From an uncultured bacterium (GTDB lineage Bacteria > Actinomycetota > Coriobacteriia > Coriobacteriales > Coriobacteriaceae), in contig CAJMKK010000004.1 of NCBI GenBank assembly GCA_905214105.1, positions 124,001 through 188,000 on the forward strand: DNA of 64,000 nucleotides, read 5' to 3'. A program made the position numbers and the translations under genes. The notes beneath the pieces are model-generated. The model saw nothing but the letters and a program-made list of their open reading frames with translations. It did no database searches and had not been told where the DNA came from. This document shows, piece after piece, positions 8,719 to 17,277 of the stretch (positions are counted from its first letter, which is position 1; each line of letters opens with the position of its first letter).

Positions 8719-9756
8719 CTAAAGGCCACCGTCCCAGTGTCGAATCACGAATTCTCGCAGGTCGTTCTGACGTTTCTGGAACGCTTCGCTTCGGTCGCAC
8801 TTAAGACCCATGGCGAGCGCGATGGCGTTCATCGCCCGATGCAATTGCAGCTGATGGGCAAACTGAGTCCCGGTGAGGACGATCATCCTAAAGCCCAGCG
8901 CGCTCAGCACGGTCATACGCTCCGCATCCGACGCGCTGCGCTGTTTATCAAGATGGTCCGAGCCGTTGTATTCAATCCCCGTACCGCTCGCAGGCGCATA
9001 TACGTCGATCTCGAAATACCCGGCCTTAGCGAGATACTTGAACTCGTTGGGAACATCGACCCGACGGTTGAGCTCGATCTTGGCGTATCCCAGCCCTCCC
9101 TGGGAACGTTTTGCTACGACCATGATTGCGGTAGCCGTCTCCATGGGCGACCGCGCGCCATCGTGCACGCGCTTGAGCACGGCGGCCGCGCGTATAGCAC
9201 CCTGACGAGATCGGTTCTCATTGCAATAGGCAATCAAGTCGGCAACGGTATACCTCTGCCCTATCTCGACATAATCGCCTGTCGACAGATGATTCAAATG
9301 GTATCGGGCACAGATTTCGTAGCCATATTCCAGCTGCTCGGGTTCGCTCATCCACGAACCCGCTTGGACAAAGCACATGGCCTCATCAACCACCAGAAGT
9401 CCCTCCGCCACCTCAATTAGATGGCTTGGAGGTACCGGCGCCCCAAACACGTGGCACCTAAATCCAGCCGGCGTCGAGCGCTCAAAATCAAAGTTGACGA
9501 GCGTATCGATATGATCGAGCTCTTCTCGTGGAATACCAAGCGAAACCAGATAGTCGGTAACGATCCCAACTGCCGTTGAAGCCCTCAGCCCCTTGGCATC
9601 GAGTCCCAATTTGGGTAGGCTCGCGGTCGGCTCCGCCTCGTTAGCAAGCGAGTCCTCATCGTATAGGCTGCTTGCTCGCGAGAGCGGCTCGGACGGGCGC
9701 GCCACGTTGTGGTACAGCCAGGCAGTCTTATGGGACAGGACGATCGGCAGGTCCAT
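8719..9756 (-). CDS. Uncharacterised protein with PD-(D/E)XK nuclease-like (Vsr/DUF559-type) C-terminal domain
   Basis: 345 aa, no signal peptide or membrane segment. The last 100 residues read like a small restriction-type nuclease fold: FEIDVYAP (Asp251), GIEYNG (Glu262), then DAERMTVLSALGFRMIVLT, the helix-strand end seen in Vsr/DUF559 proteins. The N-terminal 240 residues are not recognised; the middle has a winged-helix-like stretch (YTVADLIAYCNENRSRQG). A strong TTGGAGGG supports ATG 9756. The gene stands alone and is bracketed by two near-identical R2 palindromes. Similar proteins are, from memory, common in Collinsella relatives; their role is unknown. Candidates are a defence or mobile-element function or an AbiE-like regulator. 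No function is claimed. Confidence 0.6.
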   Translation of the reverse strand: MDLPIVLSHKTAWLYHNVARPSEPLSRASSLYDEDSLANEAEPTASLPKLGLDAKGLRASTAVGIVTDYLVSLGIPREELDHIDTLVNFDFERSTPAGFRCHVFGAPVPPSHLIEVAEGLLVVDEAMCFVQAGSWMSEPEQLEYGYEICARYHLNHLSTGDYVEIGQRYTVADLIAYCNENRSRQGAIRAAAVLKRVHDGARSPMETATAIMVVAKRSQGGLGYAKIELNRRVDVPNEFKYLAKAGYFEIDVYAPASGTGIEYNGSDHLDKQRSASDAERMTVLSALGFRMIVLTGTQFAHQLQLHRAMNAIALAMGLKCDRSEAFQKRQNDLREFVIRHWDGGL

Positions 9757-9857
9757 GAGCCCTCCAATGGAGTCGGATAACCAACCTTATTCCCCTGCCC
9801 ACGGGTCCGCACACCTTCGTGCGCAAGAAAGCGATTCCACCCGGTCGAGTGGTAGAA

Positions 9858-9922
9858 AAACCATCACAACATTCGATGCTTTTCCCGATTTTGGCAAAAA
9901 ACGTCGAATGTTGTGATGGTTT
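9858..9922. repeat. R2 palindromic repeat, copy c
   Basis: Nineteen-base perfect arms. It lies between the ABC exporter stop (9972) and the start of the nuclease-like gene (9756), so with 8616-8681 it brackets that gene. Confidence 0.8.
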
Positions 9923-9971
9923 GAGGCGAGGTGAGGGGCACGGAGAGGTCAAAACATCGTGCTCGAACAGG

Positions 9972-11870
9972 TTAATCCAACTCTTTTAAGCCATGCGCCA
10001 GTTGCCAGTACTCGCCGTGCTGGGCGAGCAGTTCTTCGTGCGTGCCGCGCTCGATGATGCGGCCGTGTTCGAGGACCATGATGGCGTCGGCGTCGCGGAC
10101 GGTGGACAGACGGTGCGCGATCATAAAGGTGGTGCGTCCGCGCATGATACGGTCCATACCGCGCTCGATGAGCTTTTCGGTGCGCGTGTCGATGGAGCTC
10201 GTGGCCTCGTCCAAGATGAGCACCGGCGGGTCGGCAACGGCCACGCGCGCGATGGCGAGCAGTTGGCGCTGGCCCTGCGACAGGTTGGCGCCGTCGGCCG
10301 TGACCGGCGTGTCGTAGCCCCGTGGCAAGCGGCGGATAAACGAGTCGGCGCAGGCGGCCTCGGCGGCGGCGCGCACCTCCTCGTCGGTCGCGTCGAGCTT
10401 GCCAAAGCGGATGTTCTGCGCAATGGTGCCGCTAAACAGGTGCGTGTCTTGCAGCACAATGCCGAGCGACCCGCGCAGGCTGGCCTTGGCAATGTGCTTG
10501 ACGTCGATGCCGTCGTACGTGATCTCGCCGTCATCGACCTCGTAGAAACGGTTGATGAGGTTGGTGATGGTCGTCTTTCCGGCGCCCGTCGAGCCCACAA
10601 ACGCGATCTTTTGCCCCGGCTTGGCAAACAGGTTGAGGTCCGTGAGCACACGGGTGCCCGGCACGTAGGAAAAGTCCACGGCATGGAAGCGCACGTCGCC
10701 GGCAAGCGGGACCAAACCGCACGTGAGCTCGGTACCGTCGGCAGCCACCGCGCGGCCCGACTCATCAACGGCAGCCACATCATGCAAGTGCCCGTACGCG
10801 CCCACGCCCTGACCCTCGGGGATCTTCCACGCCCACGCGGCGTCGCCCGTCTGCACCAGCTCCACGCGGCCCTCGTCCACCTCGGGCTTAAGGTCCATAG
10901 CCACAAACAGGCGCTCGGCACCGGCCAACGCGTTGAGCAAGAAGTTGCCAAGCTGCGTAAACTGGTTGATGGGCATGGCCGCCTGGCGCACAAAGACCAG
11001 GTAGCTCGCGAGCGCGCCCACGTCGGCGAACCCCTTGATGCAGAGCATGCCGCCCGCCACGGCGACGATGGCATAATTGACGTAGCCAATCACGACGGTC
11101 ATGGGCACCATGGAGTTGGCATAGCTCACGGCGGCGGTGCCGGTGCGGCGAAGCTCGTCGTTGCGGCAGGTGAAGCCGGCGACATTCGCTGCCTCGCGGT
11201 TAAAGACCTTGATGACCTTTTGGCCCGAGACCATCTCCTCGACGTATCCGTCCAAGTCTCCGAGCGATGACTGCTGAGCGGCAAAGAAGCGCTTGGAGCG
11301 GATACCCGAGCAGCGCGCATACAGCACAATGGCCGCATCGCACACGAGCGTGATAATCGTGAGCTGCCAGTTAAGGATGATGAGCATGGCCGTGGTGCCC
11401 ACAACCTGAATGGCGGCCTGAATCACGTTGGCAAAGCTGTTGTTGAGCGCCTCGGAGACGGTGTCGACGTCGTTGGTGAAAAAGCTCATGATGTCGCCCG
11501 AGCGCGTGCTGTCAAAATAACTGAGCGGCAGCGTCTGGATGTGCGCGAACAGGTCGCGGCGAATATCGGACACCACGCGTTGGGCCGCGCGCACCATAAT
11601 CTGCGAGTAGCCCAGGGCCGAGAGCACGCCCGCGGCGTAGATGATCGCCGTCAGGATGACCTGCTTGGCGAGCAGTTCCTCCCCGCCCGTGGCCAAACCG
11701 TTAACGATGGGGCGCACCATGTAGGTGCCGACGAGGCTCGCGATGGCGGCGACGGAGGCGAGCACGCCCACCGCGAGCAACGAGAACTTGGCATGCCCCA
11801 TGTAAGAGAGCAGGCGGCGCATAGTGCGCTTGAGGTCGGCCGGACGTGCTTGGGCTGCGGTCTTAGGCAT
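9972..11870 (-). CDS. ABC exporter half-transporter, subunit 2 (catalytically complete NBD)
   Basis: 632 aa: a six-helix ABC exporter membrane domain (about 25-320), an unusual insert with a VGAYGHLHDVAAVDESG segment near 365-410, then an ATPase domain with Walker A GSTGAGKTT, signature LSQGQ and Walker B LILDEATSSID with the catalytic Glu present. The start at 11870 overlaps the end of the upstream gene by 8 bases, and MPKTAAQARP begins there; the longer open frame to 12542 is the antisense-frame overlap of that gene. It pairs with the upstream gene as a heterodimeric lipid/drug exporter (BmrCD or TM287/288 type). Substrate unknown. Confidence 0.9.
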   Translation of the reverse strand: MPKTAAQARPADLKRTMRRLLSYMGHAKFSLLAVGVLASVAAIASLVGTYMVRPIVNGLATGGEELLAKQVILTAIIYAAGVLSALGYSQIMVRAAQRVVSDIRRDLFAHIQTLPLSYFDSTRSGDIMSFFTNDVDTVSEALNNSFANVIQAAIQVVGTTAMLIILNWQLTIITLVCDAAIVLYARCSGIRSKRFFAAQQSSLGDLDGYVEEMVSGQKVIKVFNREAANVAGFTCRNDELRRTGTAAVSYANSMVPMTVVIGYVNYAIVAVAGGMLCIKGFADVGALASYLVFVRQAAMPINQFTQLGNFLLNALAGAERLFVAMDLKPEVDEGRVELVQTGDAAWAWKIPEGQGVGAYGHLHDVAAVDESGRAVAADGTELTCGLVPLAGDVRFHAVDFSYVPGTRVLTDLNLFAKPGQKIAFVGSTGAGKTTITNLINRFYEVDDGEITYDGIDVKHIAKASLRGSLGIVLQDTHLFSGTIAQNIRFGKLDATDEEVRAAAEAACADSFIRRLPRGYDTPVTADGANLSQGQRQLLAIARVAVADPPVLILDEATSSIDTRTEKLIERGMDRIMRGRTTFMIAHRLSTVRDADAIMVLEHGRIIERGTHEELLAQHGEYWQLAHGLKELD

Positions 11871-13692
11871 GGCGCTCACCCCCTTCCAAGGGTGATCCGC
11901 ATGCGACGGAGGCAAACGGATCATTCGCGCAGCCATCGTCGCTGCCGTCGCCGGCGTCCGCGTTCCCCGCAGACTCCATCTGCGAAGCGTAAATCTCCTG
12001 GTATATGTTGTCGCCCGCCAGCAGTTCCTCGTGCGTGCCCGCGCCGTGGACACGACCGTCGTCCAACACCACAATGCGATCGGCATCCATGACGCTCGCG
12101 ATGCGCTGGGCGATGATGAGCACGGTCGTATCGGGAATTCGAGCGATATGCTCGCGAATCTTAGCGTCGGTCGCCATATCGACCGCGCTGGTGGAGTCAT
12201 CAAAAATGAGCACGCGCGGATGTTTGAGCAGCGTGCGCGCGATGCACAGGCGTTGCTTCTGGCCACCCGAAACACCGGCGCCGCCTTGGCCCAACTCGCC
12301 GTCCAGCCCGCCGATGCGATCAAGGAACTCGTCCACGCACGCCGCGCGGCAAGCCGCGAGGAGCTCATCGTCCGACGCCTGCGGATTGCCCCATTGCAGG
12401 TTCTCGCGCACGGTGCCCGTAAACAGCACATTCTTTTGCAGCACAATGCCCACGGCGTCGCGCAAGGCGACCAGGTCGTAGTCGCGCACGTCGTGTCCGC
12501 CCACAAGCACGGCGCCCTCGGTGGCGTCGTACAGGCGCGCAATCAGCTGCACAAGCGAACTCTTGCCCGAGCCCGTGCCGCCGAGGATGCCCACCGTCGA
12601 GCCGCTCTCGATGCGAAGGTCGATATGCTCGAGCACATCCTCGGCTGCATCCGCGCGGTATTTAAAGGAAACGTCGCGAAACTTGATACTGCCGTCCGCT
12701 GGCGCCGCAGTCGCGAGGCCTCCCGCAGAGTTGGCGATAAAGGGCTCCTCATCGAGTACCTCTGCGATACGGCCCACACTCGTGAGGGCGCGCGTAAGCA
12801 GCAAAAACACGTTGGAAATCATCATGAGCGAGTTCATGATCAACAGCACATAGCTCATAAAGCCCGTGAGCGACCCCACGCCCAAGCGACCTTCGATGAT
12901 CATGCGGCCGCCAATCCACAAGATCGAGAGCGCAGCCACGTACATCGAGAGTTGGAACACCGGCAGGTTGAGCACGGCGGTGCCGAAGGTCTTGGTCGCC
13001 GTGCCGGCGAGCTCGGTATTGACGGTGTCGAACTTGTCGCACTCGTGCTCGGCACGCACGTAAGCCTTCACGGCGCGCACGGCGGTAAGGTCCTCTTGCA
13101 CCACGCTGTTAAGGTGGTCCATCGAGGTCTGGAGTTGGCGGTAGAGCGGGCTCACGCGCACGGTAATAATACCGAGCACGATGGCGAGTATCGGCAGGAT
13201 GACGGCAAAGACCGCCGCGAGCTCGCGCGAGAGCGCAAAAGCGTAGACGAGGCCCATGACCAGATTAACCGGCCCGCGCACCATGGGGCGGAAGCCGTTA
13301 CCTACGGCGTTTTGAATCACGGTGATGTCAGTGGTCATGCGGGTGACGAGCGAGCTGGCGTCGTAGTTGTCCAGATTGCCAAAAGCGAGCGTCTGGATCT
13401 TGCGATACTCGGCCTCGCGCAGGTTAGCGCCCAACCCCGAGGCGACGCGAGCAGACGTGCGTGCATAGCCCAAGCCAAGTACCAGCGAACATGCGGCGCA
13501 TACCAACATATACGTGCCCTGCAACAGCATGTAGTTGACGTCGCCCGCGGGCACGCCCACATCGATGATATTTGCCATGATGACCGGGATAAACAGCTCG
13601 AGCGCCGTCTCGGCCGTCACAAAGAGCACGCCGAGCATGGCATCGCGGCGGTATGCCCCCAGATAGGAAAACAGAATCTTGAGATTGCGCAC
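11863..13692 (-). CDS. ABC exporter half-transporter, subunit 1 (degenerate ATPase site)
   Basis: 609 aa with an N-terminal membrane domain (six helices, about 15-310) and a C-terminal ATPase: Walker A GGTGSGKSS, signature VSGGQKQR, Walker B VLIFDDSTSAVD. Asp replaces the catalytic Glu after Walker B, the hallmark of the non-hydrolysing site in heterodimeric exporters; the partner has the normal Glu. GTG start with GGGGGA upstream. It overlaps the next gene by 8 bases, so translation is probably coupled. Located in the cytoplasmic membrane. No dedicated regulator lies next to it. Confidence 0.9.
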   Translation of the reverse strand: MRNLKILFSYLGAYRRDAMLGVLFVTAETALELFIPVIMANIIDVGVPAGDVNYMLLQGTYMLVCAACSLVLGLGYARTSARVASGLGANLREAEYRKIQTLAFGNLDNYDASSLVTRMTTDITVIQNAVGNGFRPMVRGPVNLVMGLVYAFALSRELAAVFAVILPILAIVLGIITVRVSPLYRQLQTSMDHLNSVVQEDLTAVRAVKAYVRAEHECDKFDTVNTELAGTATKTFGTAVLNLPVFQLSMYVAALSILWIGGRMIIEGRLGVGSLTGFMSYVLLIMNSLMMISNVFLLLTRALTSVGRIAEVLDEEPFIANSAGGLATAAPADGSIKFRDVSFKYRADAAEDVLEHIDLRIESGSTVGILGGTGSGKSSLVQLIARLYDATEGAVLVGGHDVRDYDLVALRDAVGIVLQKNVLFTGTVRENLQWGNPQASDDELLAACRAACVDEFLDRIGGLDGELGQGGAGVSGGQKQRLCIARTLLKHPRVLIFDDSTSAVDMATDAKIREHIARIPDTTVLIIAQRIASVMDADRIVVLDDGRVHGAGTHEELLAGDNIYQEIYASQMESAGNADAGDGSDDGCANDPFASVACGSPLEGGERHA

Positions 13693-13881
13693 GCAGGTTC
13701 ATCCCCCATCAAACATTGTTCGCAAACCCACGTATTATGGCGCGCCGTGCAGCGGTGTCAAGTGCTCCGAAATCGATTTCTGTAAGGTTGGCGTAGACTT
13801 CATGCTCGCAGGGCACACCCCTGTATTCAATTGGAAATAAACGCGGGCGTGACTTTTTTCGCCCTGCCGCCAACACAAACC

Positions 13882-13912
13882 TTGACTCTACAATCGTTGT
13901 AGGGTTTTCACT
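13882..13912 (+). promoter_or_regulatory. MerR-type promoter with 19-bp spacer and embedded operator
   Basis: A -35 TTGACT (13882-13887) and -10 TTCACT (13907-13912) are separated by 19 bp, and the spacer contains the palindrome CTACAATCGTTGTAG. Over-long spacer plus centred dyad is the arrangement that MerR-family activators twist into an active promoter. It lies 43 bases upstream of the MATE gene, whose operon includes a MerR regulator. Confidence 0.75.
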
Positions 13913-13954
13913 ACACTGGTACGTAAACGACCCAAGCCAGAAAGTGCCCCGACC

Positions 13955-15301
13955 ATGGAACACGACCTCACACGCGGCAATGTCCTCAAGACCATCGCGG
14001 TCTTTGCCCTGCCCTATATGCTCTCGTACTTTTTGCAGATGCTCTACGGCATGGCCGATCTGTACATGATGGGGCAGTTTAGCGGCGCTGCCGGCATCAC
14101 CGCCGTGGGCAATGGCGCGCAGACGCTCTATATCATTACCGTGACGCTCGTGGGCCTGGCCATGGGAACGACGGTTATCGTCGGCCACGCCGTGGGCTCG
14201 CGCCGCTTCGACCGCGCCGAGACCGCCATCGGCAACACCATCACGCTCTTTATGGGTGTCTCGGTGGTGCTGGCCGCTGTCCTGCTCGAACTGTGCCCGC
14301 AGATCGTGGCGCTCATTGGCACGCCGGCCGAGGCGGTCGAAGGCACCGCCGCCTACCTGCGCATCTGCTTTGTCGGCATTCCGTTTATCGCCGCGTACAA
14401 CATCCTCTCTGCCATCTTTCGCGGCCTGGGCGATTCACGCTCGCCCATGTACGTGATCGGCGTGGCGTGCATCATCAACATCGCGCTCGACTTTCTGTTT
14501 ATCGGTCACATGGGGCTTGGCCCCGTGGGAGCCGCACTCGGCACAGTCATCGCGCAGACAGCGAGCGTGGCCCTCGCGCTCGTGTGGCTCAAGAGCCGCC
14601 GTACGCACATTCACCTCAAGCGCAGCGACCTGCGCCCCCAGCCCGAGGTGCTCGGTAGCATCCTTAAGATCGGCGTGCCCGTGGCCGTGCAGGACGGCTG
14701 CATCCAGGTGGCGTTTATGTTTATCACCGTCATCGCCAACCACCGAGGGCTAGTCGACGCCGCCGCCGTAGGCCTGGTCGAGAAGATGATCAGCTTTTTG
14801 TTCATTGTGCCGAGTTCCATGGGTGCCACCGTCAGCGCGCTCACGGCGCAAAACGCCGGCGCAGGCAAGAGCGACCGCGCGCGTCAAGTGCTCAAGGACG
14901 CCATGACGATCTCGGTGGTGTACGGCTGCCTGATCACGGTGCTGATGTGGCTGGTAGCGCCGGCGTTTATCGGCTTTTTTGCCAAGGACCCCACAGTGGT
15001 CGCGGCCGGTACCGGCTATATGCACAGTTATATTTTCGACGCAATCTTTGCCGGCATCCACATTTGCTTTAGCGGCTTTTTCGCTGCGTACGGCAAGAGC
15101 TACATCGGCTTTGCGCACAACGTGCTGGCCGTGGTGTTCATTCGCGTGCCCGGCGCTTGGCTGCTGTCGAACGCCTATTCCGATACGTTGTTTCCCATGG
15201 GCATCGCCTCACCGTGCGGGTCAATTCTGTCAGCGGCCATCTGCGTGATGGCGTTTACTGTACTCAACCGCCGCGGAGCTTTTGACAAACTGATGGCGTA
15301 G
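13955..15301 (+). CDS. MATE-family multidrug/cation antiporter
   Basis: 448 aa with twelve predicted membrane helices in two halves of the MatE type. The start MEHDLTRGNVLKTI..LPYMLSYFLQMLYGMAD is typical of NorM/DinF-like exporters, which use an H+ or Na+ gradient to export cationic drugs. It is first in a two-gene plus-strand operon with a MerR regulator 54 bases downstream, behind a MerR-type promoter. The ribosome site (AGAAAG) is weak. Substrate unknown. Confidence 0.92.
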   Translation: MEHDLTRGNVLKTIAVFALPYMLSYFLQMLYGMADLYMMGQFSGAAGITAVGNGAQTLYIITVTLVGLAMGTTVIVGHAVGSRRFDRAETAIGNTITLFMGVSVVLAAVLLELCPQIVALIGTPAEAVEGTAAYLRICFVGIPFIAAYNILSAIFRGLGDSRSPMYVIGVACIINIALDFLFIGHMGLGPVGAALGTVIAQTASVALALVWLKSRRTHIHLKRSDLRPQPEVLGSILKIGVPVAVQDGCIQVAFMFITVIANHRGLVDAAAVGLVEKMISFLFIVPSSMGATVSALTAQNAGAGKSDRARQVLKDAMTISVVYGCLITVLMWLVAPAFIGFFAKDPTVVAAGTGYMHSYIFDAIFAGIHICFSGFFAAYGKSYIGFAHNVLAVVFIRVPGAWLLSNAYSDTLFPMGIASPCGSILSAAICVMAFTVLNRRGAFDKLMA

Positions 15302-15355
15302 CGAGGCGATGCAGGTCTGGCGTCTCTCCTCTGTTTTACCGAAAGGAGCGGTCCT

Positions 15356-16204
15356 GTGACCGACATGCCAAGCGAACACACCGAGGGCCTGCTCCGCATT
15401 GGCGAGGTGGCGCGCCTGCTCAATTTGAGCGTGGGCACACTGCGCCATTACGAACAGATGGGGCTATTGGAGCCGGCATATGTCGATCCGGCGAGTGGGT
15501 ACCGCTACTACGGATCGCGGCAGCTCTCCACCCTCAACACCATCGGCAACCTGCGCGTTCTCGACCTGCCGCTGGCCCAGATTCGCGAGTTTGTCACTAC
15601 GCGCGATATGGATTTGATGCAACGGCAACTGACCAAGCAACAGGAGTTAATTGAGCACAGGCGGCGTGAGTTGGAGCGTATGTCGCGCAAGATTGACCAG
15701 CGACTTGCCTTGCTTCATGGCGCTTTGAATGCTGATCTCGACACCATTAGCGAAATCGAGGAACCCGAACTTCGCTGCGCCACGCTGCACGAGCGCGTCA
15801 ATCCCACCGACGCCTATTCGCTGGGATGGCATATCCGCCAGCTTCAGCAGGGACAGCACGAAACCTTTGCCTATCTTGGCAATCTAGGTGTGGGCATCGC
15901 GCCCGAACGCCTGGCCGCCGGCGACTTTGATGGCTACGACGAGGTTTTTCTGCTACTCGATGATACCGATGATTACTTGGGTGACGTTGAGACGCGACCT
16001 GCCGCGCGCTGCCTGACCATAAGCTTCCGCGGCACGCACGGGCAAGCAGCCCCACGCTACGAGCAGCTGCTCAGCTATATGCGCGAGCACGGCCTGACAC
16101 CCACCGGTCCCTCACGCGAGATTGCCTTGATCGATGACATCATCAGCGACGATCCCGCGACCTACGTGACGCAGATCACGGTGCCCGTTTCCCCAGCAAA
16201 GTAA
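15356..16204 (+). CDS. MerR-family transcriptional regulator with C-terminal effector-binding domain
   Basis: 282 aa. Residues 11-80 are a MerR winged helix (LRIGEVARLLNLSVGTLRHY..GLLEP..SGYRYYG), followed by a dimerisation helix (about 85-125) and a C-terminal GyrI/BmrR-like small-molecule binding domain (about 140-280). This matches multidrug-sensing regulators such as BmrR. GTG start with AAAGGAG 7 bases upstream. Inferred to activate the promoter at 13882-13912, which drives MATE and itself, in response to a drug or metabolite. Confidence 0.9.
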   Translation: MTDMPSEHTEGLLRIGEVARLLNLSVGTLRHYEQMGLLEPAYVDPASGYRYYGSRQLSTLNTIGNLRVLDLPLAQIREFVTTRDMDLMQRQLTKQQELIEHRRRELERMSRKIDQRLALLHGALNADLDTISEIEEPELRCATLHERVNPTDAYSLGWHIRQLQQGQHETFAYLGNLGVGIAPERLAAGDFDGYDEVFLLLDDTDDYLGDVETRPAARCLTISFRGTHGQAAPRYEQLLSYMREHGLTPTGPSREIALIDDIISDDPATYVTQITVPVSPAK

Positions 16205-16297
16205 GAACCGCCCGGACAGGCATGAAGTGTAGCTCAGCTAACGAGCGTCGGCTACAGGAAAACTACCATGTCGAGGGCAGTCCCCGATATGGCGGTT

Positions 16298-16720
16298 TTA
16301 CTCCTCAGGAATCGGAAACGCCCGGATGAACTCTGCGGGCGAGAAGGTCTTGATGGTCGAGCGCACAAAAGCGGCTCGATCGCGCGTGATGATAAAGTCC
16401 GCACCGGCACGCTCGGCCATCGCACGAATACAGCCGTCCTCAAAATCCGGCTCATCGGAATAGGCGGAGGTGAAACAAGCTTCTTGGTCGAGAGGCTCTA
16501 GCGAGTAGCTCTTAAGGCAGTCGCGCACTACCTCGCGGGCGCGCGCCTCGCCGGCCTGTTTAGTGAGAATGTAATACACGTCCTTGAGAGAGCAGGCCGA
16601 AACAACGCCCTCGATAAGCCCCACGTCAACAAGCCCCTTGATGGTTTGCGCCGCCCCATGCTCCGGCCGACCCGGAAGCACGCAATCGAGCAGAAAATTG
16701 GTATCGAGAAAAGCCCTCAT
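16298..16720 (-). CDS. PIN-domain toxin (VapC-like ribonuclease)
   Basis: 140 aa. The N-terminal MRAFLDTNFLLD supplies the first PIN acidic residue (Asp6) and the later DEPDFEDG and ADFIITRD supply the remaining acidic cluster. PIN toxins cut RNA. Its ATG overlaps the antitoxin stop (ATGA), a typical toxin-antitoxin layout. RNA target unknown. Confidence 0.87.
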   Translation of the reverse strand: MRAFLDTNFLLDCVLPGRPEHGAAQTIKGLVDVGLIEGVVSACSLKDVYYILTKQAGEARAREVVRDCLKSYSLEPLDQEACFTSAYSDEPDFEDGCIRAMAERAGADFIITRDRAAFVRSTIKTFSPAEFIRAFPIPEE

Positions 16721-17109
16721 AGGTAGCGCTCCCTCGCGACGCGCTTTTCATCTTCAACCGTCATCGTATCGAGCGGCGTTCCCTTTGGCATTTTAGCCAC
16801 GATATCGAGATACTCCTGGTAGCCCTCATCCTCCGCGAGCATCTCGCGAATCTCCTTCCAGGTGATCTTGGGATGCCACATCGTACCCACGTCGCGCTTG
16901 GGCTTGTCCGTGCCGCGCGTCGGCTTTGCGCCCCCATGCTCCTGGGCAGCGTCATATTCCACTGCAACTGGGCTTTCATAGTCGAGCGGCACGATCTTGA
17001 ACAACGGCTTGCTCCGCTTGAAGACCACAACCTCCTCGCCCTCATTGGCAACCTTTTCGGCCACCTGCGTAAGGTTTTGGCGCAGCTCCGAAAATGCGAC
17101 GGTAACCAT
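16717..17109 (-). CDS. Phd/YefM-type antitoxin
   Basis: 130 aa. The first 45 residues (VAFSELRQNLTQVAEKVANEGEEVVVFKR) are a Phd/YefM DNA-binding fold; the C-terminal 85 residues are charged and probably wrap the PIN toxin. It is longer than a usual antitoxin (80-90 aa). Start 17109 has AGAGGAG 6 bases upstream; the frame opens 6 codons earlier without support. It precedes its toxin with a 4-base overlap and probably represses its own promoter in 17110-17170. Confidence 0.85.
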   Translation of the reverse strand: MVTVAFSELRQNLTQVAEKVANEGEEVVVFKRSKPLFKIVPLDYESPVAVEYDAAQEHGGAKPTRGTDKPKRDVGTMWHPKITWKEIREMLAEDEGYQEYLDIVAKMPKGTPLDTMTVEDEKRVARERYL

Positions 17110-17175
17110 AACGGCTCCTCTCAACATATATCTTCACAGTTGAGTATACACGTTATTGTTAATGTTTATGTATAT

Positions 17176-17218
17176 AAAAGTCGTCGTGAAAGTACTTAGT
17201 ACCTTTACGACGACTTTT
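17176..17218. terminator. Bidirectional terminator hairpin
   Basis: Eleven-bp arms AAAAGTCGTCG/CGACGACTTTT with an inner stem AAAGTAC/GTACCTTT. A- and T-tracts on both sides would stop transcription either way. It lies between the antitoxin and the zinc-ribbon gene. Confidence 0.75.
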
Positions 17219-17277
17219 AATCAACCGTTCGACCTCAAACGCTCTGCCGCGATATATAGGCTAGGCAGGCGTCTTGC

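Noticed and set aside
9972..12542. An 856-aa open frame that extends ABC subunit 2 far upstream
   Set aside because: The first 224 residues are Arg/Ala/Ser-rich out-of-frame reading of subunit 1; the real start with membrane-domain sequence is at 11870.
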